Assembly (NCBI GenBank): GCA_027492205.1
Contig: JAOZFN010000011.1
Location: 124,001-188,000, forward strand
Source of the DNA: Thermoproteota archaeon
GTDB taxonomy: Archaea; Korarchaeota; Korarchaeia; Korarchaeales; Korarchaeaceae
DNA: 64,000 nt
Direction: 5' to 3'
Positions 25,181-33,383 of this stretch are shown one piece after another. The notes beneath the pieces were generated by a model, which did not search any database, was not told the DNA's origin, and saw only the letters and a program-made list of their open reading frames with translations. Position numbers and translations under genes: made by a program. Each line of letters opens with the position of its first letter. Positions within the stretch are counted from its first letter, which is position 1.

Positions 25181-26071
25181 CTAGTGGCTGAGCTTCCACC
25201 TGACTCCCCTCTCGTCGGATACGGGGGTGGCGAGCCCCCGCTCCATCAGATGCGCCACCATGGACCTCAGGGTCACGCACGCCAGTACGACGGAGGAGGG
25301 CGTGATGGGCGCCCCGCCCAGCCTGAGCAGCCTCGCGGCCATCTCCTCTATGCCCATCGGCCTGCCTGAGGTCACCCTGACGGCCAGCCTCGGGAGCTCC
25401 TCCAGGGCGCGGACGTTGGCCTGGATGAGCTGGACGGCCCGCCTCCCGGACACCACCGGTCCATGCGAGGGAACGAGCTTCCTGAAGGAGTCCGCCTGCT
25501 CCTCAAGCGACCTGAGCGTCTCGAGCGCCCGGGCGTAGTCCTGGTGGTAGGGCACCACCACCGACCTCAGCAGCCTCTCTCCGAACACGCAGTCCCCGGC
25601 GTAAAGCAGGTCCGAGGGGGCGAGGAGGCTCACGTGGCCGAAGGAGTGTCCCGGCGTCGGGATGGCCTGGAGCCCGGCCACCTCCGCCGGGGCCTCGAAG
25701 GACCCGTGGACCCTTACCGGGAGGGCCTGGAGGGAGTGGATGAAGTTCTCTGGAGGCCTCCCGCCGAACGTCATAGCTCCCCTGAGTTCTGGGCTCTCGG
25801 CCGCGCAGACCTCAAGCCTGGGAGCCAAAACCTTCGCCCCCACCGCTTCAACGAGACCCGGGGCCGCCGCGACGTGGTCGGAGTGGGAGTGAGTCAGGAC
25901 CACGGTCACGTCCCCTCCGCCCAGGGCCGAGATGGCTGAGACGAGGTCTCTAGCCCTCTCGGCCGGGTAGCCCGGGTCAACTAGGGTCAGCCCCGAGTCG
26001 GTCGGGACAATGAGTGTGGCGGGCGATCCCGGCATCAGGAGCAAGCCGTCTCCCAGCTTTCTAAGCTCCAT
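25181..26071 (-). CDS. Metallo-beta-lactamase fold hydrolase
   Basis: This 296-residue hydrolase has the metal motif HSHSDH (H61, H63, D65, H66), a further His in PGHSFGHVSLL (about 142-146) and the bridging Asp in YAGDCVFGE (D160). About 80 C-terminal residues are helical, like the C-terminal domain of lactonase/LACTB2-type members. These enzymes cleave thioesters, lactones or RNA; the substrate is open. It overlaps the DUF429 gene upstream by 11 bp, so the two form an operon. Confidence 0.9.
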   Translation of the reverse strand: MELRKLGDGLLLMPGSPATLIVPTDSGLTLVDPGYPAERARDLVSAISALGGGDVTVVLTHSHSDHVAAAPGLVEAVGAKVLAPRLEVCAAESPELRGAMTFGGRPPENFIHSLQALPVRVHGSFEAPAEVAGLQAIPTPGHSFGHVSLLAPSDLLYAGDCVFGERLLRSVVVPYHQDYARALETLRSLEEQADSFRKLVPSHGPVVSGRRAVQLIQANVRALEELPRLAVRVTSGRPMGIEEMAARLLRLGGAPITPSSVVLACVTLRSMVAHLMERGLATPVSDERGVRWKLSH

Positions 26072-26675
26072 CCCGGGGCCTATCCTGGCTAGCCTTTACC
26101 CTTATCCCCTCTTCAGCACGCCTCGGGAGTGCTATCCCCCCCGGCCCGCCGACGACCTCCGCCCTGCCCATGAGTAGGAGGGCTCCGGTGAGGGCTGCCA
26201 GAGCCGCGTCAACCTCATGTATCGAGCTCACTCGGCCCAACGAATGCCTGGCTGAGATTCCAACCTTCTTCAGCGCTTCTAAGACCCCGGCCGCGGTCCT
26301 GGGTACCCCGAGCACCTTGGCCGTCGATCCGGGGTGGACCTCCACGACCCTCACGCCGAGCGCTCTCAGGCCCGAGGCGAGTCTTATCCCCCTCTCCGTC
26401 AGCGACCTCATGGGGCCGAGCATGGGCGGCAGGACCCTCAGTCCCCTCCTGATGAGCTCTCTGTCTGACTCTCTGAGCCACCCCGAGCTCGGCTTGCTGA
26501 GAGGCGCGTCTATCGCCACGAGGTCCGGGTCGCTCGAGGCGACGAAACCGAAGACCTCCTCGTCGGTGAGGAGGGTGAGGCAGGCGAGGGAGTTCAGTGT
26601 GAGAACGGCCACGCCCGTCGGCCTCGTCTCCTTTCCGGCCAAGTCGAGGCCCACGACCTTCCAGGACTCGGCCAC
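26061..26675 (-). CDS. DUF429 family protein (RNase H-like fold)
   Basis: The product, about 204 residues, opens with VVGLDLAGKETRPTGVAVL, the Asp-bearing first strand of the RNase H-like fold typical of DUF429. DLVAIDAPLSKPSSG (second acidic site) and VEVHPGSTAKVLG follow, and IHEVDAALAALTGAL lies near the end. Such proteins are predicted nucleases, but none is well characterised. The GTG at 26675 is the best start, because the shared TATA element at 26697-26706 is about 26 bp upstream. A longer frame would run into the divergent nurA gene. Confidence 0.85.
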   Translation of the reverse strand: MAESWKVVGLDLAGKETRPTGVAVLTLNSLACLTLLTDEEVFGFVASSDPDLVAIDAPLSKPSSGWLRESDRELIRRGLRVLPPMLGPMRSLTERGIRLASGLRALGVRVVEVHPGSTAKVLGVPRTAAGVLEALKKVGISARHSLGRVSSIHEVDAALAALTGALLLMGRAEVVGGPGGIALPRRAEEGIRVKASQDRPRDGA

Positions 26676-26696
26676 CGAACCCCCGCGGAGGTCTAA

Positions 26697-26706
26697 GCTA
26701 AATACT
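26697..26706. promoter_or_regulatory. Single TATA-like core serving two divergent genes
   Basis: The only AT-rich element between the divergent starts (GTG 26675 on minus, ATG 26728 on plus) is GCTAAATACT. It is centred about 26 bp from each start codon. Because TATA boxes are nearly symmetrical, one element may direct transcription both ways. Confidence 0.5.
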
Positions 26707-26727
26707 CGCGGCCGCCCCGACTGGGCG

Positions 26728-27843
26728 ATGGGACTCGATATCGAGGAGCCCCTCCCGTCTACCCGGGCGATAGTGGCACTGAGAGACGCCCTGCTCGGGT
26801 ACCTGGAATCCCTGGCGGACAGCATAGACCGGAGGGTCGACTCGGTGGAGACCTCCGAGGCGCGCGCCCTTCTGGGTGATCCGGTCGCTTCCAGGGTGCC
26901 AGGGGACCTGTCTGTGCCGGCCGCGGCCGCGGACGGAGGGAGCGCAGTCTACAGCCTCAGCTCCGCCAGCCTCGGCGTGTGCGTCGCCCTGTCAGTCCAG
27001 CTGAGGGTGGGGGATCGCGTCAGGCGAGGCCGCGCCCTCACTGCCGTCGTCCCTCGGGACCCGGCCCTAGCCGTGGGGATGAATCCCCAGGAGGTGGAGG
27101 CAGTCCTCTCCCCGCTGAGGGAGGCCCTAGTGGCCAAGGCGGCCGAGGCAGCCGTCAGGGGCGAACTCGGTGAGAGGCCAGATATCGTGATCCTGGACGG
27201 CCCGCTCATCCCGCCGGAGTCCGTGGGACTGGCTGTAAGGGTCGGTGGAGATCTGAAGCTGGCAAGAGAGGCGGTGGAGGCGTACCTCGACGCCCACTCG
27301 TCCCTCCTCAGGGCGGCGATGCAGGAGGGGGTCACCCTCATCGGATTCGTGAAGAGGCCCCGCTCCCACTACCTCAGCCTGATATCGGGGGGCAGAGGCG
27401 CGACGCTGAGCGACAGCGCCATAGCCTCCGGCGTGCTGACCGAAGTTGGCCAGCTGGCCCCTTACAAGCCGATAGAGCTCTGGGAAGCCGAGTTGGATTC
27501 GATCATAGGGTACCCTGAGATCCGGGCGGCCCTGGAACCGGGCTCCATATCCTTCGCATTCGTCAGGACCTCGAAGAGGAGGCCGCCCTTCAGGGTGGAC
27601 TTCGGGAGCCTGGCCGAGCCGCTGTCGGATCCCAGGGTGGTGGCGGGCTACCTCGTTGCCACCGCGGACTCGGAGGGCATACCCCTGCCGGTAGTGAAGG
27701 CCGACGAGTCGGTGAAGGTCAGCAGGCGGGTCGCCAGGGACGTGTACCTCGAGTCGCTGAGGAGGCTGATAGCCAGGGCCGCGAGGTCTGGAGCCTCGAC
27801 TCGGAGGGTTATTCAGCTCCTCACGCCCATGTACGGTGAGTGA
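26728..27843 (+). CDS. nurA: NurA 5'-3' nuclease
   Basis: NurA works with the HerA translocase (and Mre11-Rad50) in resecting DNA ends for recombination. The 371-residue protein has the first metal-binding Asp at D69 (AAADGGSAVYSLSS) and the second in VILDGPLIPP (D157). The C-terminal part includes YKPIELWEAELDSIIGYPEI and VRTSKRRPPFRVDF, typical of the family. The ATG at 26728 is set by the upstream TATA element; the longer in-frame extension overlaps the divergent gene and is rejected. The herA start overlaps its stop. Confidence 0.92.
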   Translation: MGLDIEEPLPSTRAIVALRDALLGYLESLADSIDRRVDSVETSEARALLGDPVASRVPGDLSVPAAAADGGSAVYSLSSASLGVCVALSVQLRVGDRVRRGRALTAVVPRDPALAVGMNPQEVEAVLSPLREALVAKAAEAAVRGELGERPDIVILDGPLIPPESVGLAVRVGGDLKLAREAVEAYLDAHSSLLRAAMQEGVTLIGFVKRPRSHYLSLISGGRGATLSDSAIASGVLTEVGQLAPYKPIELWEAELDSIIGYPEIRAALEPGSISFAFVRTSKRRPPFRVDFGSLAEPLSDPRVVAGYLVATADSEGIPLPVVKADESVKVSRRVARDVYLESLRRLIARAARSGASTRRVIQLLTPMYGE

Positions 27844-29320
27844 GATGGAGGTAGTGGGTCACGTCTACGAGGAGTCCGGGTACTACAGGCCAGACTCCTT
27901 CGACGTCGTACTCAGGGAGGGCGAATCCGTCGAGCCCGGGGAGTTCCTCTGGGTCGCGGCAGGGGGCAGGAAGGTCTACTACCAGGTGGTGGAGGTCGTC
28001 GTTCGAAGGCGGCCGGCCGCCTACGACGAGATCATGCTGAAGACCGGGAGGGCGGTGAGGGACGAGGAGTCCGACTTCCCCAGGGCCAGGGTGGAGCAGG
28101 TGGGGTACGTGTCGGGCAGAAGGCTCGACAGCTACACCGGCCTGATCAGACCTCACCAAGAGGTCTACCGGGCCGAGGAGGAGGACCTCAACGTCCTGCT
28201 GTCCTGGAGGCGCGGCGAGGCGTCCGGGCCCACGGTGCTCCTGGGAGAGGTGAGGCCCGGCGGCCTGGAGCTGAGGCTCAGGGCGTGGGACCTCATGAGG
28301 AGGGGGCTCGTGGTCTTCGGAGGGGTCGGCTCTGGTAAGACGACGACCATGCTCAACCTGGTAGTCAGGCTGCTCGACGAGGTGAGGGCGGCCGGGGGGA
28401 CTCCGAGCGCGCTCGTGATCGACAAGGACGGGGAGTACGGCCCGGTCCTGTCGGAGAGGTTCTCCGCCGAGGTCCTAGACGCCAGCTCCCTGATCTCCTC
28501 CGGAGAGGGTGAGGACGTCTACTCCAGGCTCAGGGATCTGCTCGGCCTCTCCGGCTCCTCGAGGGAGGCCAAGGCCCTCAAGAGCGCTGTCATGTCCACC
28601 CTCGGAGGCCTCAAGGGCTCTTTCGACAGGGCGACAGTCTCAGCGATCCTGGAGAAGCTCAAGAGTTCCGGGTCGAACGAGGCAGCCTCCCTGGCGGCCC
28701 TGATCCGCGGCGCCATCGACTCGATCCCCGAGCCCAGAGAGGGGGTTCCCGCGAACTCCCTGGACGGGGTGGTGAGCGGCCGGACGGTGGTGATCGACCT
28801 GACAAGGGTCGACGACTGGGATGCCGCATACCTGGCCATGTCGGAGGCGCTGCAGGCCTGCTACAGGAGGGCACTCTCCGACAGGAGCTTCGGCCTTTTG
28901 GTGGCGATGGACGAGGCCCACCTGTTCGCCCCGGAGAGGGGCGGAGTCTCGTTGGCCGAGGATCAGGCCACCAAGATACTCAGATCGACGCTCAAGATAG
29001 TCGCCACGACCGGGCCGAGGAACGGGATGACCCCGTTCATCGCGACCCAGAGGCCGGCGCTCATCGACAAGACGGTGACCACGCAGCTGGGTCAGAACGT
29101 CGTGAGCCACAGGGTCGAGGACGTGGATCTAGAGAGGGTGGGGGAGATTATAGGAAAGATGGCGGAAGCCGTTCGGCTGTTTCCCGAGGGCAGGGCCGTG
29201 GTGAAGAGCACGGCGGCCCCTCTCCCGAGGCCCGTCGTGGTCGACGTGTCCGCCGAGGTGTTCCCGGCCTCGACCGGGTGGACGGCGCTGGACAGGTGGC
29301 TCGGGGGTTCGGGGGGCTAA
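27836..29320 (+). CDS. herA: HerA bipolar DNA translocase
   Basis: HerA forms a hexameric ATP-driven DNA pump that feeds NurA. The 494-residue protein has an N-terminal HAS-type beta barrel (about 1-110), then Walker A FGGVGSGKTTTML (161-173), Walker B LLVAMDEAHLFAP (354-366) and the C-terminal region NGMTPFIATQRPALIDKTV before the arginine-finger region. The GTG at 27836 overlaps the nurA stop; an ATG three codons on (27845) is an equal choice. The nurA-herA pair forms an operon as in most archaea; no mre11-rad50 is nearby. Confidence 0.94.
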   Translation: MSEMEVVGHVYEESGYYRPDSFDVVLREGESVEPGEFLWVAAGGRKVYYQVVEVVVRRRPAAYDEIMLKTGRAVRDEESDFPRARVEQVGYVSGRRLDSYTGLIRPHQEVYRAEEEDLNVLLSWRRGEASGPTVLLGEVRPGGLELRLRAWDLMRRGLVVFGGVGSGKTTTMLNLVVRLLDEVRAAGGTPSALVIDKDGEYGPVLSERFSAEVLDASSLISSGEGEDVYSRLRDLLGLSGSSREAKALKSAVMSTLGGLKGSFDRATVSAILEKLKSSGSNEAASLAALIRGAIDSIPEPREGVPANSLDGVVSGRTVVIDLTRVDDWDAAYLAMSEALQACYRRALSDRSFGLLVAMDEAHLFAPERGGVSLAEDQATKILRSTLKIVATTGPRNGMTPFIATQRPALIDKTVTTQLGQNVVSHRVEDVDLERVGEIIGKMAEAVRLFPEGRAVVKSTAAPLPRPVVVDVSAEVFPASTGWTALDRWLGGSGG

Positions 29321-29366
29321 GTGAACTCCGGATCGAAGCTGACCCCCGGCCAGCCTGCTCGCCCTC

Positions 29367-30167
29367 TCACCCGCGGGAGAAGGTGAACGGCTTCTTTGTT
29401 ATTATGAACTCGCAGTACTCGTCTCCCTTGGCCCTGCAGGCCACCTCTTGGCCGAAGCAAGGGGCGCCAAACATCTCGGAGAAGAAGCCCGTCAGGACGC
29501 CCTTCAGGAAGTGGCACACCGGCTCGGGGGCTGGCTCTCCAGATTCGAATGTGTTCCACAGGCGAACCCTGGCGACGCTTTTCTTCACGTCGAGTTCCAA
29601 CACCTCCCCCCTCTCAATCCACCCCAGGACCACGATGACGTTCAACGCGGCCTCCGCCAGCGCCTTCCCCTCGAGGCCAAACCTCCTCCTCCACTCCGGA
29701 TAGCTCTTTCGACCGCCGTAGAGCCCGAGGAACTCGACCATCCTCTTGCCGTCGTCGCCCCACCTCTTGTACGCCTCCCTGAACACGTTGCGGAGCCAGC
29801 CCGCCCGCATCTCCACGACCGCGTCGGGCCCGAGGAGCTGGATTCCGTGGTGCACGTCGACGACCATGTCGCCCAGGTTGGCCTCGGAGACGTGGACCTC
29901 CCTTACCCCCCTCACGCCCGAGATCAGCTCCCTGAGCTCGCCCATGTCGACCCCCTCGCCGTCTATGAAGAAGCACCACCAAGCCACGTCTGGCCTGTCC
30001 GAGGCGTGGTGAACTCCCCAGAGGATGTTCACACCCTTATCGGCGAGGGCGCTCGAAACCTCCGCGATCCTGCCTGGAATGTTCTCCGCCAGGATGGATA
30101 TCTCAAGAATCCTTTTTCCCCCTGACTCGAAGAGCCTCGGGAAGAATAGATTATGCCTGTGTTCCAT
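29367..30167 (-). CDS. ACT-V4R sensor protein
   Basis: The 266-residue protein starts with an ACT-like small-molecule domain (ISILAENIPGRIAEVSSAL, residues about 23-100). A helical linker follows. The C-terminal half is a V4R domain (4-vinyl reductase type), with VCHFLKGVLTGFFSEMFGAP and the metal-binding Cys pattern CFGQEVACRAKGDEYCEF. V4R domains bind hydrocarbons or other small ligands in signalling proteins. There is no DNA-binding or catalytic domain, so it may act on a partner. A TATA-like element lies at about 30198-30212. Confidence 0.82.
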   Translation of the reverse strand: MEHRHNLFFPRLFESGGKRILEISILAENIPGRIAEVSSALADKGVNILWGVHHASDRPDVAWWCFFIDGEGVDMGELRELISGVRGVREVHVSEANLGDMVVDVHHGIQLLGPDAVVEMRAGWLRNVFREAYKRWGDDGKRMVEFLGLYGGRKSYPEWRRRFGLEGKALAEAALNVIVVLGWIERGEVLELDVKKSVARVRLWNTFESGEPAPEPVCHFLKGVLTGFFSEMFGAPCFGQEVACRAKGDEYCEFIITKKPFTFSRG

Positions 30168-30248
30168 CCCCTAAACCGATCGTTTTAGCCCCCCACTCGT
30201 TATTAAAGATAAAGGCGATCCTTCGCGCGCGGAGCGCCCGTTGAGGGT

Positions 30249-31010
30249 CTACCCGACCCTTCTCCCCACCAGTATCATCCTGGGGCTCGTAACTGAGTAC
30301 GGCGAAGCGTTGTAGTCACCGTACGCGGCCTGAACCTCCAGCCCAGCCTCCTTCATTAGCGCAGTGAGTTCTCTGAGCGAGTAAAGCCTGAGGCTAATGC
30401 TCCTCTCCCCCTTGAACTCCCTGGATTTGAAGAAGATCCTCCTGTCGGTGATCCGGCCGGCCTCCAGGTCTAGGATCTCCTCCCCCAGGACCAGGAGGTC
30501 TCCCCAGCCCTCCCACCACCTCCACCTCTCGGATCCGTGGGCCGCGGCCAGGGCGACGAGCCTCTCCCTGTTCCTAACGTCGATCAGGAGCCTCCCGCCA
30601 ACCTTGAGGGACGAGGCCGCCTCGCTGAGCACCCTCACGTTGTCCTCATCGTCATAGAACCCGAAGCTCGTGTAGAACATGTAAGCGCCGTCGAACTCGG
30701 ACCTCCACGGCATGTGCCTCATGTCCCCGGGTACGAAGTCAACCGAAACCCCGAGTTCTTCCGCCTTTGCCCTCCCTATCTCTAGGTACGCTGGATTTAT
30801 GTCCAGCCCTACTACCTGGAGCCCCATCTCGGCCAGCACTACCGCGTGCCTGCCGTAGCCGCAGCCTATGTCCAGCACCCTGTCTCCGGGCTTGAGGTCA
30901 AGGGCCTTTACGATGAACTCGGCCTCTCTCCGGGTCTCGTCCTCCGGGTGCTTCCTCTGCTGGTACTCCATGTACAGCTCGTCGAAGTATGACAGGATGC
31001 CCTCGGCCAT
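30249..31010 (-). CDS. SAM-dependent methyltransferase
   Basis: The 253-residue class I methyltransferase has motif I VLDIGCGYGRHAVVLAEMG (about 46-64), the acidic end of strand 2 in VVGLDINPAYLEIG, and the post-motif VDFVPGDMRHMPW. The chosen ATG (31010) lies 26 bp from the shared TATA element at 31033-31040; an open frame further upstream crosses the divergent EamA gene. The methyl acceptor is unknown. The C-terminal part (SISLRLYSLRELTALMKEAG) resembles the small-molecule methyltransferase type. Confidence 0.88.
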   Translation of the reverse strand: MAEGILSYFDELYMEYQQRKHPEDETRREAEFIVKALDLKPGDRVLDIGCGYGRHAVVLAEMGLQVVGLDINPAYLEIGRAKAEELGVSVDFVPGDMRHMPWRSEFDGAYMFYTSFGFYDDEDNVRVLSEAASSLKVGGRLLIDVRNRERLVALAAAHGSERWRWWEGWGDLLVLGEEILDLEAGRITDRRIFFKSREFKGERSISLRLYSLRELTALMKEAGLEVQAAYGDYNASPYSVTSPRMILVGRRVG

Positions 31011-31032
31011 CGCGGCCCCTCCGGTGTGGGAC

Positions 31033-31040
31033 CATATAAG
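31033..31040. promoter_or_regulatory. TATA-like core between divergent genes
   Basis: CATATAAG is the only TATA-like element in the 64 bp between the methyltransferase ATG (31010, minus) and the EamA ATG (31075, plus). It lies 23-26 bp from the first and about 39 bp from the second, so it could serve both. Confidence 0.5.
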
Positions 31041-31074
31041 GAGGGGCGCCGGGGCTGGGGGCCGGGAGTCAAAG

Positions 31075-31926
31075 ATGTTGACCATTCCCCCCGAGGTCAT
31101 GGCCCTGGCCAACGCGGCCCTGACCGGCTTGACCCCCGTCATACTGAAGGGGCCCACGTCGAGGCGCGATCCCGCCGCGCTCAACCTTGTGAGGTTCGCG
31201 ACGGCCACCCTAGTGCTCGTCCCACTGGCTTGGAGCGACCTTCGTAAGGCTGACACAAGGCTCTTCGTGCTGGGAACCGTGGCGGCGATCCTCGGGCCCG
31301 GCCTGGCGTGGTACATCTACCTGAAGGCGCTGAGCCTCACCGACGTGACGGTGGTGTCGCCGCTCACCAACGCCTACCCCCTCTTCTCGGCCCCCATATA
31401 CCTGCTGGTCTCGGGCGTGTCGCCGTCCCCTCAGATCGTCGCCGGGACGATCGCTGTGGTGCTCGGCGTGGGCCTCGTCGCTGGATCGGACAGGCCTCGG
31501 GGCGGCGGAAGGATCTCTCTCGGGGCGGTTCTCTCAATCGCTGTGGCGGCCATCTGGGGGCTCAACACGGTCCTGTTCAAGCTCGCCCTCTCCGGGGGAG
31601 GCGCCCTCGCCCTCGCCGCGCTGAGGGCGTCGGTTGCGACGGCGCTGCTGGCGGCGATCGTACTCCTCAGGGGGAGTCTGGGGCTCTCCCCAGCCGACGC
31701 AGCCGCGGCCTCCGGCGTCGGCCTGCTGGGGGACTCTCTTGCCATGGGCCTGATGTTCTTGGCCCTTGACCTCGGAGATCCCTACATAATAGTACCCCTC
31801 ACGGCTACCACTCCGATCTTCGCATCCGTATTCGCAGGCGGCCTTCTTAGAGAGAAGTTCGGGGCGCGGAGAGTTGCTGGGATACTCCTCACCACACTCG
31901 GGGGCGCGACGCTCGGTTCAGCCTAA
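31075..31926 (+). CDS. EamA-family (drug/metabolite) transporter
   Basis: The 283-residue protein has the ten-helix, two-repeat layout of EamA (DMT superfamily) transporters: MALANAALTGLTPVILKGPT opens repeat 1, and GAVLSIAVAAIWGLNTVLFK opens repeat 2. These proteins export amino acids or other small metabolites in the cytoplasmic membrane. The ATG at 31075 follows the divergent TATA element; an upstream in-frame extension overlaps the methyltransferase. The substrate is unknown. Confidence 0.9.
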   Translation: MLTIPPEVMALANAALTGLTPVILKGPTSRRDPAALNLVRFATATLVLVPLAWSDLRKADTRLFVLGTVAAILGPGLAWYIYLKALSLTDVTVVSPLTNAYPLFSAPIYLLVSGVSPSPQIVAGTIAVVLGVGLVAGSDRPRGGGRISLGAVLSIAVAAIWGLNTVLFKLALSGGGALALAALRASVATALLAAIVLLRGSLGLSPADAAAASGVGLLGDSLAMGLMFLALDLGDPYIIVPLTATTPIFASVFAGGLLREKFGARRVAGILLTTLGGATLGSA

Positions 31927-31975
31927 ACTCCGCCGACCGAAATACGGTTAATTTATCGACCCCATTGGCAGCGGC

Positions 31976-33280
31976 GTGCGAGACCCTGGCCGGATCGCGG
32001 CTGCGACATGCGTCGTCTGGCTCGCAGCCGTGGCCGGGATGTACGTCTACTACAGGTTCTGGGATTGGGCCCCTCTGAAGAGAGTCGACCCGATCGACGT
32101 GATGTTGGAGTCGGGGAGCATCGCGATACTCGCGATGGCCCACATCTCCTCAATCGTTCTCAAGAGACTCGGCGCCGGGGAGGTCTTCCCGGGGTGGGGG
32201 GCCCTCCACCTCATTTCAGGCGTCGTGCTCTCCGGACTCGTCAGCGACCTCCTGGACGAGTTCTACAGGCTCCCCAAAATGCTGATGGGGCCGGCCCAGA
32301 TAATCCCCCCGATCTTAGGGACGTTCCTAGTCGTTCACCTGATGAGGGGATGGTACGAGATGTATCCAGAGACCCGCCGGGTGAGGTGGGACATCAGGCT
32401 TCTCCTAACCTTCTTAACCCTCTACTGCTCATCTCTCGCCATCTCAGCCATCCTCGGTCGAATGGGGAGCACCCGACCGTGGACGTTGGAAGATGCGGGC
32501 GGCGATATACTCTACTTCGCGTTCGGTCTCGCGCTAGTCCTCGCCCTCTACCTGTACACTGGTGAGGCCATCCACTACGTGCCGATTCAGCTGATAGTTG
32601 GGGGATTCTCTCTCTTGGTCTTGGTCCCGCTTAATGAGCTGATGAGATCCGCCATGGGGGGAATTGATCCTCTAGTCGACACAATCGGCCGCGACTTGGC
32701 CCCAGCGGTGTTCTACGCCTCCTTCTACATGGCCTTCGTGGAGGCCTTCAGGCGGGCCGCCTGTCCGCAGGCCCTGAGGGTGCCAAAGGTCTACGAGGCG
32801 GTCAGCCTCATGAAGATCAGGCCGAACTCGGACTCCTGGCCTTCGGCGGTCAGCGCGATCAGAAAGCTCTCGGAGTCGAAGGGCATGCCTGTCGTGCTCC
32901 TCACGAGGCCGGGCTCGCCGCTATTCACGATCGCCCACAAGGAGGACCTGCCGAAGGTTTACGTCCTGCTCAGGCCAGGCGCCTCCTTCAGGAAGATCGA
33001 TGAGTCCACCTATGAGGTACCCCTGGAGCCGGCGTTCCTTGAGGGGGTGCTCAGGGACATTCTGAGGGGTCAGGAGAAGAGGGCTCTGGTGGTCTTCGAC
33101 TCCATCACGGACGCCATCGCCCTGCTGGACAGGAAGCGCGCCTACGAGCTGATACGCCGACTGTCCGACCTGATAAAGGAGAAGGAGTCCTCCGGGGTCT
33201 TCATAGTTGTGCCGGAGGCGCACGACGAGCAGACGCGGGCGCTGATAGAGAAGATGTTCGAGAGATCCTCCGAGGTGTAG
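31976..33280 (+). CDS. Membrane protein with C-terminal DUF835-like domain
   Basis: The 434-residue protein has about seven membrane helices in residues 1-265 (for example DVMLESGSIAILAMAHISSI; LLLTFLTLYCSSLAISAIL). A cytoplasmic domain of 160 residues follows, with VVLLTRPGSPLFTIAHKEDL, KRALVVFDSITDAIALLDRK and LIKEKESSGVFIVVPEAHDE. This order matches DUF835, a domain found in archaeal and bacterial signal proteins. A GTG start at 31976 follows a TATA element (GTTAATTTAT, 31948-31957). It may sense a membrane signal; no partner gene is adjacent. Confidence 0.8.
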   Translation: MRDPGRIAAATCVVWLAAVAGMYVYYRFWDWAPLKRVDPIDVMLESGSIAILAMAHISSIVLKRLGAGEVFPGWGALHLISGVVLSGLVSDLLDEFYRLPKMLMGPAQIIPPILGTFLVVHLMRGWYEMYPETRRVRWDIRLLLTFLTLYCSSLAISAILGRMGSTRPWTLEDAGGDILYFAFGLALVLALYLYTGEAIHYVPIQLIVGGFSLLVLVPLNELMRSAMGGIDPLVDTIGRDLAPAVFYASFYMAFVEAFRRAACPQALRVPKVYEAVSLMKIRPNSDSWPSAVSAIRKLSESKGMPVVLLTRPGSPLFTIAHKEDLPKVYVLLRPGASFRKIDESTYEVPLEPAFLEGVLRDILRGQEKRALVVFDSITDAIALLDRKRAYELIRRLSDLIKEKESSGVFIVVPEAHDEQTRALIEKMFERSSEV

Positions 33281-33347
33281 CCCTCAAGAGATTTTACGGT
33301 CGCCGGAGGGGTTTCGCCGAAGTTGGGCAACTACATCTCGCATCTGG

Positions 33348-33355
33348 ATATATTC
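33348..33355 (+). promoter_or_regulatory. TATA box of the PLP-enzyme gene
   Basis: GATATATT lies 29-36 bp upstream of the ATG at 33384. A Shine-Dalgarno GGAGGGTGA directly abuts the ATG, so the transcript may have a short leader. Confidence 0.55.
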
Positions 33356-33383
33356 TGCCCCCGCGAGGGGACGCGGAGGGTGA

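Noticed and set aside
26170-26727. N-terminal extension of nurA.
   Set aside because: The extension runs through the divergent DUF429 gene with poor codon use, and the TATA box fits the ATG at 26728.
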